From: Ramlibacter sp. WS9
GTDB lineage: Bacteria > Pseudomonadota > Gammaproteobacteria > Burkholderiales > Burkholderiaceae_C
DNA: 64,000 bases
Assembly: GCF_003797765.1 (NCBI RefSeq)
Contig: NZ_RKMB01000014.1
Span: forward strand, 62,001 to 126,000
Reading direction: 5' to 3'
The notes under the pieces are model-generated. The model ran no database searches, was not told the DNA's origin, and worked only from the letters and a program-made list of their open reading frames with translations. Positions 13,699 to 22,897 of the stretch are shown in pieces (position 1 is the first letter of the stretch; each line of letters begins with the position of its first letter). The translations under genes were made by a program, and so were the position numbers.

Positions 13699-15771
13699 AT
13701 GCCCTCCCAGCGCAAGCTTTTCGTCACCACCGCCCTGCCGTACGCCAACGGCAACTTCCACATCGGCCACATCATGGAGTACATCCAGGCCGACATCTGG
13801 GTGCGGCACCAGCGAATGCAGGGCAGCCAGGTGCACTTCGTGTGCGCCGACGACGCGCACGGCGCCCCGATCATGATCGCGGCCGAAAAGGCCGGCAAGA
13901 CGCCGCAGGAGTTCGTGGCCGGCATCGCCGCGGGCCGCAAGCCCTACCTGGACGGCTTCCACATCGGCTTCGACAACTGGCACAGCACCGACGCGCCGGA
14001 AAACCACGAGTTGGCCCAGCAGATCTATCGCGACCTGAAAGCCAACGGCCTCGTCTCCAGCAAGGTGATCGAGCAGTTCTTCGACCCGCAGAAGAACATG
14101 TTCCTGCCGGACCGGTTCATCAAGGGCGAGTGCCCCAACTGCCACGCCAAAGACCAGTACGGCGACAACTGCGAGGTCTGCAGCAAGGTCTACAGCCCCA
14201 CGGACCTGATCAATCCGTACTCGGCGCTCTCCGGTGCCACGCCGGTGCTGAAAAGCTCGGAGCACTTCTTCTTCAAGCTGTCCGACCCGCGGAGCATGGC
14301 GTTCCTGAAGCAATGGACGCAAGAGTCGGATGCCGACGGCAAGCCGCGCCTGCAGACCGAAGTGCTGAACAAGATCAGCGAATGGCTGGAGCCGGGCGAG
14401 GACGGCAAGGCCGTGCTGGGCGACTGGGACATCAGCCGCGATGCGCCCTACTTCGGCATCGAGATCCCCGACGCGCCGGGCAAGTATTTCTATGTGTGGC
14501 TGGATGCACCGGTGGGTTACCTGGCCTCGCTGAAGAACTACCTCGGCAAGATCGGTGTCGACTATGAGAAGTTCGTCGCCGACCCGGAGGTGGAGCAGTT
14601 CCACTTCATCGGCAAGGACATCATCACCTTCCACACGTTGTTCTGGCCGGCGATGCTGCACTTCAGCGGGCGCAAGGTGCCGAACAAGGTGTTCGTGCAC
14701 GGCTTCCTCACCGTCAACAACGGCGAGAAGATGAGCAAGAGCCGTGGCACCGGGCTCGACCCGCTGAAGTACCTGTCGCTGGGCATGAATCCGGAGTGGC
14801 TGCGCTATTACCTGGCGGCCAAGCTGTCGGGGCGCAATGAAGACATCGACTTCAATCCGGACGACTTCATGGCGCGGGTGAACAGCGATTTGATCGGCAA
14901 GTACGTGAACATCGCGAGCCGGGCAGTGAAGTTCATCCCCGGCGGCAAACTGACCGCTGCCGTCGCGGAGCCGGGTGAGACAGCGTTGGTCCAGAACGTC
15001 CAGAGCCTGTACGAGAACCGCGACTACGGCCGGGCACTGCGCGAGATCATGGCCTATGCCGACAAGGTGAACCTGCGCTTCGACGGCGCGGCGCCGTGGA
15101 AACTGGTGAAGGAAGGCAAGGCGGATGAAGCCGCGGCGGTGTGCTCTGTGTGCATCGAGAGCTTCAAGGTCATGACGGCTTGTTTGAAACCGGTTCTGCC
15201 GGAACTGGCCGCGCAGGCTGAAGCTTTCTTGCAATGCAAACCGCTGGATTGGAGCAACGCGGCCGCGCCTTTGGGTGAAGGCCATGCGGTTGGCAAGTAC
15301 GAGCATTTGATGCAGCGGGTGGATGTGAAGCAGTTGGATGCGTTGTTTGAGGCGCCGGCTGAGTCACCCTCACCCCAACCCTCTCCCGCAAGCGGGAGAG
15401 GGAGTGATCCGGGGGGCGAAGAAATCGCCCCCGCCATCACGATCGACGACTTCACCAAGATCGACCTGCGCATCGCCAGGATCGTCAACTGCGAAGCAGT
15501 CGAAGGCTCGACCAAGCTGCTGCGCCTGACGCTCGATGTGGGCGAAGGCAAGAGCCGCAACGTCTTCAGCGGCATCGCTTCAGCGTACAAGCCGGAAGAC
15601 CTGGTCGGCAAGCTCACCGTGATGGTGGCGAACCTCGCGCCGCGCAAGATGAAGTTCGGTGTGAGCGAAGGCATGGTGCTGGCCGCGAGCCACGGCGACG
15701 AGAAGGCCAACCCTGGCATCTACATCCTCGAACCCTGGCCGGGCGCGCAGCCGGGCATGCGCGTTCGCTAA
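13699..15771 (+). CDS. metG: methionyl-tRNA synthetase
   Basis: 690 residues. Class I synthetase charging tRNA-Met. HIGH motif at residues 21-24 ([12 protein letters not shown]), KMSKS at 344-348, and a zinc-binding knuckle ([17 protein letters not shown]) identify the MetG1 type. The C-terminal EMAP/Trbp111-like tRNA-binding dimerisation domain begins near [20 protein letters not shown]. The start at 13699 has AGGAA upstream. The linker before the C-terminal domain contains an in-frame dispersed repeat (15364-15405, read as [13 protein letters not shown]). The stop overlaps the LysR gene stop region by 4 bases. Confidence 0.98.
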   Translation: MPSQRKLFVTTALPYANGNFHIGHIMEYIQADIWVRHQRMQGSQVHFVCADDAHGAPIMIAAEKAGKTPQEFVAGIAAGRKPYLDGFHIGFDNWHSTDAPENHELAQQIYRDLKANGLVSSKVIEQFFDPQKNMFLPDRFIKGECPNCHAKDQYGDNCEVCSKVYSPTDLINPYSALSGATPVLKSSEHFFFKLSDPRSMAFLKQWTQESDADGKPRLQTEVLNKISEWLEPGEDGKAVLGDWDISRDAPYFGIEIPDAPGKYFYVWLDAPVGYLASLKNYLGKIGVDYEKFVADPEVEQFHFIGKDIITFHTLFWPAMLHFSGRKVPNKVFVHGFLTVNNGEKMSKSRGTGLDPLKYLSLGMNPEWLRYYLAAKLSGRNEDIDFNPDDFMARVNSDLIGKYVNIASRAVKFIPGGKLTAAVAEPGETALVQNVQSLYENRDYGRALREIMAYADKVNLRFDGAAPWKLVKEGKADEAAAVCSVCIESFKVMTACLKPVLPELAAQAEAFLQCKPLDWSNAAAPLGEGHAVGKYEHLMQRVDVKQLDALFEAPAESPSPQPSPASGRGSDPGGEEIAPAITIDDFTKIDLRIARIVNCEAVEGSTKLLRLTLDVGEGKSRNVFSGIASAYKPEDLVGKLTVMVANLAPRKMKFGVSEGMVLAASHGDEKANPGIYILEPWPGAQPGMRVR
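15364..15405. repeat. palindromic repeat inserted in frame in metG
   Basis: The core at 15379-15402 is a perfect palindrome with arms CCCTCTCCCGC and GCGGGAGAGGG around AA, flanked by TCACCCTCACCCCAA and GAGTGA. It is typical of dispersed intergenic palindromes but here sits inside a gene, in the flexible linker between the catalytic/anticodon part and the C-terminal tRNA-binding domain. Confidence 0.85.
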
Positions 15772-16661
15772 ACGCCTTGGTGCGCCTGCGCCAGTACCCA
15801 CTCGCTGAACAAATCCGCCGCAGGGTGTGCGCCCTGCGCGCGCCTGCGGCACAGGTGATAGCCGCGTCCGGTCGACGCCGAAACCGGCACCGGCATCACG
15901 AGCCGCCCTGAAGCCAGGTCGGCTTCCACCATGCACTCTTGCACCACGGCCACGCCCATGCCCGAACGTGCTGCCTCGATCAGGTTCAGCACCAGATCGA
16001 AACCGGTGCGCTTCGGTTTCACCGGCATGCTCGCGCCCGCCGTGGAAGCCCACAACGGCCAGTTGTCAGGAAAGTTCGAGTGGTACAGCAGGGGCTGGGC
16101 CAGCAGTTGCTGCGCGGTGCGCACGCCTTTCGCCAGCTTGGGCGTGCAGACGGCCACGATCTCCCCGCCGATCACATACCTTGCCGAAACCTGCCGCGGC
16201 CATTGCCGCTCGTTCCGCTTGGTGTCGATCCACACGTCCACGTCGTCGCGCGTGAAGTCCTCGTCGTGGTGGTATTGCCGAAACTCGATCTCCACTTCGG
16301 GATGGCGCTCGCGGAAATCCTCCAGCCGTGGCATCAGCCACAGCGTGCCCAAGCTGGTGATCACTGACAAGCGCAGCCGCAGCCGCTCGGGCTTCTTGCG
16401 CAGTTTCACCGCAGCCGCTTCGAGCGCGGCGACGGGCTTGCCCACCAGCTTGCGCAACTCGAGCCCCGCCGGGGTCAAGGTCACGCCGCCCGCCGAACGC
16501 TGAAGCACATCCTGGCCGAGATCCTCCTCGAGCCTCAGCACCGCCCGGCTCACCGCCGCCTGCGTCACGCACAGTTCGTCGGCGGCCTTGCGAAAACTGC
16601 CGGTGCGTGCCACCGCCAGGAAGGCATGCAACTCCACCAACGAAGGGCTTCGGATCGGCAT
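15768..16661 (-). CDS. LysR-family transcriptional regulator
   Basis: 297 residues. Winged helix-turn-helix at the N-terminus ([20 protein letters not shown] then [20 protein letters not shown]) and a periplasmic-binding-like effector domain from about residue 90. The sequence style ([39 protein letters not shown]) is GcvA-like. It is divergent from the TTT-binding protein and N-formylglutamate amidohydrolase genes across 101 bases, so it probably controls them and itself; the effector is unknown. Its 3' end overlaps metG by 4 bases. Confidence 0.93.
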   Translation of the reverse strand: MPIRSPSLVELHAFLAVARTGSFRKAADELCVTQAAVSRAVLRLEEDLGQDVLQRSAGGVTLTPAGLELRKLVGKPVAALEAAAVKLRKKPERLRLRLSVITSLGTLWLMPRLEDFRERHPEVEIEFRQYHHDEDFTRDDVDVWIDTKRNERQWPRQVSARYVIGGEIVAVCTPKLAKGVRTAQQLLAQPLLYHSNFPDNWPLWASTAGASMPVKPKRTGFDLVLNLIEAARSGMGVAVVQECMVEADLASGRLVMPVPVSASTGRGYHLCRRRAQGAHPAADLFSEWVLAQAHQGV

Positions 16662-16667
16662 GGCCGC

Positions 16668-16684
16668 GATTACATCATGTCATC
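16668..16684. promoter_or_regulatory. near-palindrome GATTACAT-C-ATGTCATC in the LysR divergent region
   Basis: A 17-base palindrome with one mismatch between the arms, immediately upstream of the LysR start codon and within the divergent promoter region. It is a reasonable autoregulatory LysR-type site, though not a textbook T-N11-A box. Confidence 0.35.
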
Positions 16685-16762
16685 ACCCTCGCCGCAAAAG
16701 TCGTTTGTGCGCAACGCCTCCAGAACCTACTCTCGCGCCACCAGAACACACGTGGAGACTCC

Positions 16763-17740
16763 ATGAACACCCGCCGACACTTCCTGCAAACCTGCGCCGG
16801 CGGCTGCGCCGCTGCGGCCCTGCCCGCTTTTGCGCAGGCCGGCTTTCCGAGCAAAGCCTTGTCGCTCGTCGACCCCTTCACCGCCGGCTCCAACACCGAC
16901 TACTTCTCGCGCCTGCTGGCCGACCGGCTGGGGCCACTGCTCGGCGGCCAGGTGGTCGTGGAGAACAAGGCCGGGGCCGGTGGCATCGTCGGCGCGGACT
17001 TCGTGGCCAAGGCCAAGCCGGATGGCTACACGCTGGGCATGGCATCCGTGAGCACGCTGTGCGCGGGCCCGGCCGTGCACTCGGGCGTTCGCTACGACCC
17101 GGTCAAGGACTTCACCTACATCACCAAACTGGTGACGCTGCCCAGCGTGCTGGTGGTCGGCAACAAGCATCCGGCCCGCGACTTTCGCGAACTGCTGGAG
17201 CAGGGCAAGGCCCAGCCGGGCCGCATCAGCTTCGGCATGCCGGGCGTGGGCTCGGCCGGCCACGTGCTGCTGGAATACCTGATGCACCTGGCCGGCGTGC
17301 GCTTCCTGCCGGTGCCGTACAAGGGCAGCGGCCCCATGCTCACCGACCTGATGTCCGGCCAGCTGGACGTGATGAGCGACAACATTCCCTCCGTGCTTCC
17401 GCACATCCGCAGCGGCGCGCTGCGCGCGCTGGCGGTGCGGGACATGAAGCGCCTGTCGGTGCTGCCGGATGTGCCCACTTATGCCGAGATGGGCCTGCGC
17501 GAGGTATCGCAGCCGCTGTGGTTCGGCCTCGTCGGGCCGGCGAAGATGCCCGCACCGATCGTCGACCGGATTCGCGCGGCGGCGCACAAGGCCATGGCCG
17601 AACCGGGCTTCGTCGAGAAGACGCTGGCGCTGTCGGCCACAACGAGTCCCAGCACCTCGAAGGAGTTTGCCGACGACGCTGCCGCTCTGTTGGCCAGATT
17701 GCGCCAGGTGGTCAAGATCGCGGGGATCAAAGCAGAATGA
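16763..17740 (+). CDS. tripartite tricarboxylate transporter (Bug/TctC) substrate-binding protein
   Basis: 325 residues. N-terminal signal MNTRRHFLQTCAGGCAAAAL-PAFAQA with an RR motif, so export may be Tat or Sec. The Bug/TctC core is clear: KALSLVDPFTAGSNTDYFSR, VVVENKAGAGGIVGADFVAK, and GSGPMLTDLMSGQLDVMSDN. These periplasmic proteins bind carboxylates; ligand cannot be told from sequence. No TctA/TctB membrane genes are nearby, as is usual for the expanded Bug family in Burkholderiales. The stop overlaps the amidohydrolase start (ATGA), so the partner enzyme hints at an amino-acid-derived carboxylate ligand. Confidence 0.93.
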   Translation: MNTRRHFLQTCAGGCAAAALPAFAQAGFPSKALSLVDPFTAGSNTDYFSRLLADRLGPLLGGQVVVENKAGAGGIVGADFVAKAKPDGYTLGMASVSTLCAGPAVHSGVRYDPVKDFTYITKLVTLPSVLVVGNKHPARDFRELLEQGKAQPGRISFGMPGVGSAGHVLLEYLMHLAGVRFLPVPYKGSGPMLTDLMSGQLDVMSDNIPSVLPHIRSGALRALAVRDMKRLSVLPDVPTYAEMGLREVSQPLWFGLVGPAKMPAPIVDRIRAAAHKAMAEPGFVEKTLALSATTSPSTSKEFADDAAALLARLRQVVKIAGIKAE

Positions 17741-18636
17741 GGGCTGTGGAACCTGTCACCGTCACACCGCCCGCCAACAGCGCCACCGCCATTGCACTGG
17801 TCTGCGACTCACCGCACAGCGGCACGCACTACCCCACGGATTTCGGCCACTCCGTCGAGCGCGCGGCGCTGCGCCGCAGCGAAGACACCGACATCGACGC
17901 ACTGTGGTCCGGTGTGGCGGCAGTGGGCGGCGTGCTGGTTTGCGCGACGTTTCCGCGCAGCTATATCGACCCGAACCGCGACGAGGCCGACATCGACCTG
18001 TCGATGATCGACGGCCCGTGGCCGCATACGGTGCTGCCGTCCGCGCGGTGCCTCGAACTGGGCAACGGCCTCATGTGGCGGAACACACCGGAACATCTCC
18101 CGATCTACACGCGCCGCTTGTCGATCGAACAGGCTGCAGTGCGCATCGAGCACTACTGGCGCCCCTACCGGCTGGCCCTGGCCGCGCAATTGGAAAGCGC
18201 TGCCGCACGGCATGGCGGCTACTGGCACCTGAACCTGCATTCGATGCCCAGCAACGCCTACGAGCGGCTCGGCCTGCCCGCGCGCCCATTGGCCGACGTG
18301 GTGCTGGGGAACCGCCACAACACCACCTGCTCCACCGGCTTTACCGACATGGTCGCGAACGCGTTCAAGGCGCGCGGCTACAGCGTCGCCGTGAACGACC
18401 CGTACGAAGGCGTGGAGCTGGTGCGCCTGGCCGGCGACCCGACGCGGCACCGTCACAGCCTGCAGATCGAGATCAATCGCGCGCTCTACATGGACGAAGG
18501 CACCCGCGAACGGTTGCCGCGATTCGATGCGCTCAAGGCCGACATCGACCAGGTACTCACCTCGGTGCACGCGTACGTCGAAGCAGGCGCAGCGTCTTTA
18601 CCGGCAAGATACGGATCGCTTACACCTGCCCCCTAG
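17737..18636 (+). CDS. N-formylglutamate amidohydrolase family protein
   Basis: 299 residues. Matches the FGase family: CDSPHSGTHYPTDFG at the N-terminus, SYIDPNRDEADID, HLNLHSMPSNAY and the C-terminal HSLQIEINRALYMDEGTRER. Family members hydrolyse N-formylglutamate, the last step of one histidine degradation route, but distant members act on other N-acyl amino acids. Here no hut genes are near; instead it is coupled by a 4-base overlap to a TTT-binding protein and controlled by a divergent LysR, so a different N-substituted amino acid is possible. Confidence 0.9.
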   Translation: MRAVEPVTVTPPANSATAIALVCDSPHSGTHYPTDFGHSVERAALRRSEDTDIDALWSGVAAVGGVLVCATFPRSYIDPNRDEADIDLSMIDGPWPHTVLPSARCLELGNGLMWRNTPEHLPIYTRRLSIEQAAVRIEHYWRPYRLALAAQLESAAARHGGYWHLNLHSMPSNAYERLGLPARPLADVVLGNRHNTTCSTGFTDMVANAFKARGYSVAVNDPYEGVELVRLAGDPTRHRHSLQIEINRALYMDEGTRERLPRFDALKADIDQVLTSVHAYVEAGAASLPARYGSLTPAP

Positions 18637-18669
18637 AATTCGCGTGTCTCAGCCGTACCGGACGCCGCC

Positions 18670-18852
18670 ATGAAATCCCTGATCCTCGCCGCCGCCATCT
18701 GCCTTTCCTTGAGCGGCTGCGCCGTCGTCACCGTCGCCGGCATGGCCGCGGGCCTTGCGGTGGACGCCACGGTGGGCGCCGTGAAGCTGACGGGCAAGGC
18801 AGTCGGCGCGGCCGTGGATGTCGTGACGCCGAACAGCGATCCGGCGAAGTAA
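18670..18852 (+). CDS. small lipoprotein, NF038104-like
   Basis: 60 residues. MKSLILAAAICLSLSGC is a signal with a lipobox (LSGC17). The rest, VVTVAGMAAGLAVDATVGAV then KLTGKAVGAAVDVVTP, is a Gly/Ala/Val-rich segment as in a small lipoprotein family common in gammaproteobacteria and betaproteobacteria. Function unknown. It has no strong Shine-Dalgarno and may be read from its own promoter or from the upstream operon. Confidence 0.75.
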   Translation: MKSLILAAAICLSLSGCAVVTVAGMAAGLAVDATVGAVKLTGKAVGAAVDVVTPNSDPAK

Positions 18853-18994
18853 ACCGCTGGGCGTACACTGGGGCCTCATGGCCCGCACACCCGTGCTCCC
18901 CCTCTCCCGCCGCAAGCGCTTCATCACGCGCCTGCACCACTGCGACCCGCCGGAATTGAGCTGACGCCTGTCCGTTCAACTTCCGGAGCCCTCA

Positions 18995-20626
18995 TTGACC
19001 TTTTCCTTCGTATTCCGTCCCCGCCTGGTGGACGCACTTCGCGGCTATGGCCGTGACCGCCTTATGGGCGACCTGGGGGCGGGCCTCACGGTCGGCATCG
19101 TCGCCCTTCCGCTGGCCATGGCCTTCGCCATTGCGTCCGGCCTCAAACCTGAAGCCGGCCTGTGGACGGCGATCATCGCCGGCTTCGTCATCTCAGCGCT
19201 GGGCGGCTCCAACGTGCAGATCGGCGGGCCGGCCGGTGCCTTCATCGTCATTGTCTACAGCATCGTCGAGCGCTACGGCTTGCCTAACCTGCTGATCTCC
19301 ACCGCATGCGCGGGCGTGCTGCTGTTCGCCATGGGGCTGCTGCGCCTGGGGCGGCTGGTGCGCTATGTGCCGGTGAGCATTGTCATCGGCTTCACCAACG
19401 GCATCGCCGTGCTGATCGCCCTGTCGCAGATCAAGGACTGGCTCGGCCTGGACATCGCGAAGATGCCGGCGGATTTCTTCGCCCAGCTCAAGGTGATCGG
19501 CGCCAACCTCCACAGCTTCAACCCCTATGCATTCGCGCTGTGCAGCGTTTGCGTCGTCGGCCTGTTCGTCTGGCCGCGGCTGTGGGGCGGGCGCACGCCG
19601 CTACCGCAGGCACTGACCGATACGCCGTTCGTGCGGCAAGCGATCGTGGTCAACGCGCGCATTCCCGGGCCCGTCGTGGCCCTGGTGACGCTGAGCCTCG
19701 CTGCGTGGTACTTCAAGCTGCCGGTGGAGACCATTGGCACGCGATTCGGCAGCATCCCGCAGGGCTTGCCCGTGTTCGAGCTGCCTGCGTTTTCTTGGGA
19801 GACGGTCAAGCTGCTGGTCACGCCGACGATCACCATCGCCCTGCTAGGCGCAATCGAGTCGCTGCTCTGCGCGCGAGTGGCCGACCAGCTCACGACGCTG
19901 CCCAAGCACGACCCGAACCAGGAGCTGATGGCCCAGGGCGCCGCCAACATGCTTGTGCCGTTTTTCGGCGGCATGCCGGCCACGGGCACCATTGCGCGTA
20001 CCGTCACCAACGTGCGTTCCGGCGGAACTTCGCCTGTCGCCGGCATCGTGCACGCGGCCACGCTGCTGACCATCGTGCTGGCGGCGGCGCCGCTCGCCTT
20101 GCACGTGCCACTCTCGGTGCTGGCGGGCATCCTGCTGTTCGTCGCGTGGAACATGGGCGAGTGGCACGAGTTCCGCGACCTGCGCAAGTACAGCACGCAC
20201 TACCGCATGCTGATGCTCGGCACGTTCTTCCTCACCGTCGTGTTCGACCTCACGGTGGCGGTGCAGGTGGGCCTGCTGCTGGCTTGTGCCCTGTTCATCC
20301 GCCGAATGAGCGGGCTGTTCAGCGTGGAGGCGGTACCCTCCGCGGACGTGGCCGAGGTGCGCTTCAAGCTCTATGGCTCGCTGTTCTTCGGCGCTGTCGC
20401 CAAGATCGACGAGGTGGTTCAAGCCGTGGAGAACGGCCCGGCCGGGCCCGTGGTGGTGCTCGACACGCTGCACCTGGTGCACATGGACACCAGCGGCCTG
20501 GACGCGCTGCGGCAACTTCTGAAAGCCGTCCAGCTGCGTGGCGGCCGGCTGCGCCTGGACTACCTGCAGGCGCAGCCGCAAGAGGTACTGGCGCGTGCGG
20601 GGTTTTTGGTAGAACTGGCGGCTTAG
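18995..20626 (+). CDS. SulP-family inorganic anion transporter with STAS domain
   Basis: 543 residues. TTG start at 18995 with GGAG 8 bases upstream. The SulP core opens with DLGAGLTVGIVALPLAMAFA and has many hydrophobic helices; the signature GGSNVQIGGPAGAFIVIVYS and the GGMPATGTIARTVTN segment are present. A C-terminal STAS domain follows from about residue 430 (SLFFGAVAKIDEVVQ, DTLHLVHMDTSGLDALRQLL). It probably moves sulfate or bicarbonate with Na+ or H+ coupling. Its stop codon shares 3 of its bases with the stop of the convergent lipoprotein gene. Confidence 0.93.
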   Translation: MTFSFVFRPRLVDALRGYGRDRLMGDLGAGLTVGIVALPLAMAFAIASGLKPEAGLWTAIIAGFVISALGGSNVQIGGPAGAFIVIVYSIVERYGLPNLLISTACAGVLLFAMGLLRLGRLVRYVPVSIVIGFTNGIAVLIALSQIKDWLGLDIAKMPADFFAQLKVIGANLHSFNPYAFALCSVCVVGLFVWPRLWGGRTPLPQALTDTPFVRQAIVVNARIPGPVVALVTLSLAAWYFKLPVETIGTRFGSIPQGLPVFELPAFSWETVKLLVTPTITIALLGAIESLLCARVADQLTTLPKHDPNQELMAQGAANMLVPFFGGMPATGTIARTVTNVRSGGTSPVAGIVHAATLLTIVLAAAPLALHVPLSVLAGILLFVAWNMGEWHEFRDLRKYSTHYRMLMLGTFFLTVVFDLTVAVQVGLLLACALFIRRMSGLFSVEAVPSADVAEVRFKLYGSLFFGAVAKIDEVVQAVENGPAGPVVVLDTLHLVHMDTSGLDALRQLLKAVQLRGGRLRLDYLQAQPQEVLARAGFLVELAA

Positions 20627-22041
20627 GGTTTGAACTGCGCCGTGAAGATCGGGCTGGTAGTGACCCCGCCAGCGGTCACCGTCTTGGCCCATACCAGGGT
20701 GACATTGCCCTCCGAATCAATCGTGGCCAGGCGGCCGTAGACATCGTTGCCGGCAGCGCCCGCCGGCAACGGCGCGATCCGACGCCATCCCGTCTGCGGC
20801 GAGTAGCGCATCACGCCCTGCTGGTCGACAATCAGCGCGTTTCCTTCGCTGTCCACGTGGGCGGCGTAGATGTATGGTGCACTCGGCTGGACGGCGGCGA
20901 CCGGCCCCCAACCCTGTTGGGGATGAAACACGCGCGACCATTGCTGCGAGTCGACCCACCACGACGCCAGCACTTGGCCGGCGGCACCCAGGTGCAACTC
21001 GGGGTTGCGAATGATGGGTCTCACGCTGGCACCGTATCCGGGTTCGTAGAACGGTTTGACGGTGATGCGGGGCACGAGTTCGAGCGTTTGCCAACCGCCC
21101 GAAGGCGTGTAGCGGGCGACGCCAGGCGCGCAAGGTCGCTCAGCCTCAGAACTCGGGGTATTGGGCGTGCAGGCCACATACGGCACCATGAATGATCCGG
21201 CTCCGGTTCCGATGGCAGCGCCCTGGCGGGTATAGGTATCCACGTCGGGCAGCACGCCCAATGCGCTCCACCCGGTGGCGGGTTGATAGAAATGGTAGGC
21301 CGTGTGAAGCGGCACACCCGTCGAGAAAATCCCGCGCTCCCAGATGGCCAGCGCGTCGCCTTCCGGGTTCATGGCCAGGCTGCGCAAACGGATGTGCGCG
21401 CCATTGGGGACCTCGTCAGCCCCCATGTCCAGGGTCTCGGCAGTGCGCACCCAGCCCTGTGCAGGCGTAAAGCGCAGCACCGCAGGACGGGGATAACCAT
21501 CTGCCGGGTCGCTCAGCAGGCAAAGGCCTTGGCTCGCGGCGGACTGGACGCACGCCGGTGTTGGAATCCCGGGCGCCATTTCTGGCTGGCTCTGCCAAAC
21601 GCCCGCTGAACGAACAAAGGGTTCGAAGTGCCGTGGCCGCGGGTCCGTGTCCACCCAGGCCGCCTCGTCAAAGCGATAGCCATCGTCGAAGACGAGTGCG
21701 CCCAGCGGCCCGTCGGGACTGGTGACAAACGCCGCCAGGCTGTTCCGGTCCGGTTCGGCCGGAACCGGCACCCCTGGAATCGAGGACCACGCCCCTTGCG
21801 CACCGCGATGCAGCCAGCCCGACGAACCCGGCTTGGGATACGGTTGCCACCAGGCGACCGTCCAGGCACCGGAGGCATCCTCCTTGGCCGTCATCCCACT
21901 CAGCGCCCCTGGGGTCGTCGCAAGCAACACCGGCTCGCTCCACTCCGGTGGCGGTGCATCGCCGCTACCGCCGCCGCAGGCCGCCAAGACGGCGACCGCG
22001 AGAACCTGCGCGCCGACGCGCAGCCGCTTCGTTGCATTCAT
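20623..22041 (-). CDS. lipoprotein with beta-propeller-like repeats, unknown function
   Basis: 472 residues. Start at 22041: signal and lipobox in MNATKRLRVGAQVLAVAVLA-AC followed by GGGSGDAPPP. The mature protein repeats motifs of the kind GWxxxxxLPxxD/GAAG, e.g. GWVRTAETLDMGADE, GWSALGVLPDVDTYT, GWQTLELVPRI, GWGPVAAVQPSA and GWRRIAPLPAGAA, each followed by a strand such as GNALIVDQQGVMRYS or GEGDALAIWERG-type. This spacing suggests a beta-propeller. No catalytic residue pattern is recognised. It is convergent with the SulP gene with overlapping stop codons, and monocistronic. Confidence 0.8.
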   Translation of the reverse strand: MNATKRLRVGAQVLAVAVLAACGGGSGDAPPPEWSEPVLLATTPGALSGMTAKEDASGAWTVAWWQPYPKPGSSGWLHRGAQGAWSSIPGVPVPAEPDRNSLAAFVTSPDGPLGALVFDDGYRFDEAAWVDTDPRPRHFEPFVRSAGVWQSQPEMAPGIPTPACVQSAASQGLCLLSDPADGYPRPAVLRFTPAQGWVRTAETLDMGADEVPNGAHIRLRSLAMNPEGDALAIWERGIFSTGVPLHTAYHFYQPATGWSALGVLPDVDTYTRQGAAIGTGAGSFMVPYVACTPNTPSSEAERPCAPGVARYTPSGGWQTLELVPRITVKPFYEPGYGASVRPIIRNPELHLGAAGQVLASWWVDSQQWSRVFHPQQGWGPVAAVQPSAPYIYAAHVDSEGNALIVDQQGVMRYSPQTGWRRIAPLPAGAAGNDVYGRLATIDSEGNVTLVWAKTVTAGGVTTSPIFTAQFKP

Positions 22042-22136
22042 TCGATGCTCCCTGATGTATTGCCGGGGGAGTATCACTTGGGGCGCGCGCCCAAATTGTG
22101 ACCGCCATCACTTCCGCCGAGGTGCAAGCGAAGCGC

Positions 22137-22640
22137 CTATCGCCCGCCGCGATTCTCGATCGCCTCCGGATCTGGCGCCGCCGACGTGCGCAGCACACGC
22201 ATGTCAGGGTTGAACCAGACGGTGAACACCATCGAACTGTTGGGCGGCTCCATGAAACGCCAGTCCCAGGCGATCTCGCGCTTCAGGTCGTACGGCGTGA
22301 TCTTCATCGGCTTGCCCAGGAGCTTGCGCACGTCCTCCATCATCATCCCCGGCTGCACTTTGGCGAAGTTGTTCGGGTTGAGCACTTGGCGCAGGGCCAC
22401 CATCCTGCCGTCCGGGCCGATGCTGATCATGTAGTTCTTGTGGCCCGAGGGCTGGCGGTTGTACTCGTAGATTCGCTCGCCGTTGGGGCCGTCCCAGACG
22501 TTTTCGGGCTGGCCGAAGCGGGCGCGGACGTCGGCTTCGGTCGAGACGCCTTCTTCCAGTTCTGCAACGCGTTGCGGATCGCAGGCGGCCAGCGCCAGCA
22601 GGGCCAGCGCAGCCACCAGGGCCTTCAAAAGGGTGTTCAT
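22137..22640 (-). CDS. BamE (SmpA/OmlA)-like outer-membrane lipoprotein
   Basis: 167 residues. Signal and lipobox MNTLLKALVAALALLALAAC. The fold contains two repeats of the SmpA/OmlA pattern: EGVSTEADVRARFGQPENVW and VQPGMMMEDVRKLLGKPMKI, each a hydrophobic helix followed by G-x-P. BamE helps the BAM complex insert beta-barrel proteins in the outer membrane. At 167 residues it is longer than E. coli BamE (113), and the C-terminal WFNPDMRVLRTSAAPDPEAI agrees with the betaproteobacterial paralogue often annotated only as outer membrane protein assembly factor BamE. Divergent from DUF3460. Confidence 0.82.
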   Translation of the reverse strand: MNTLLKALVAALALLALAACDPQRVAELEEGVSTEADVRARFGQPENVWDGPNGERIYEYNRQPSGHKNYMISIGPDGRMVALRQVLNPNNFAKVQPGMMMEDVRKLLGKPMKITPYDLKREIAWDWRFMEPPNSSMVFTVWFNPDMRVLRTSAAPDPEAIENRGGR

Positions 22641-22678
22641 GAGCCGGGGCGTAAAATTGCGGAAAAGGGCCCCAGTCT

Positions 22679-22897
22679 ATGTCCATCTTCCAGCGAATCT
22701 TCCGCCGTCCTGATTACAACTCCGAGATCAGCCAGTTCATTCAGGGCCTCAAGGACGCCAAGCCCGATCTGGAAGCCCAGCAGCGTGCCGGCCGCGCCAT
22801 CTGGTGGGACAAGCACCTGGACCGCGAGGCATTGAGCGAATGGCGCGAGGCCCGCGTGCCGCAAAAACCGTACGTGTACCAGAACGAGACGAAATGA
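22679..22897 (+). CDS. DUF3460 family protein
   Basis: 72 residues, MSIFQRIFRRPDYNSEISQF then IQGLKDAKPDLEAQQRAGRA and IWWDKHLDRE. It matches DUF3460, a small soluble family nearly confined to betaproteobacteria and typically located directly upstream of scpA. Function unknown. The stop overlaps the scpA start (ATGA), so the two are translationally coupled, which would tie it to chromosome segregation only by location. Confidence 0.92.
   Translation: MSIFQRIFRRPDYNSEISQFIQGLKDAKPDLEAQQRAGRAIWWDKHLDREALSEWREARVPQKPYVYQNETK

Noticed and set aside
13645..15306. A 553-codon frame on the minus strand opposite metG
   Set aside because: metG is unambiguous on the plus strand; the antisense frame has the biased composition of a shadow.
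18878..18964. A 28-codon frame (MARTPVLPLSRRKRFITRLH...) between the small lipoprotein and SulP genes
   Set aside because: Short, without ribosome site, and no comparison available; it cannot be supported.
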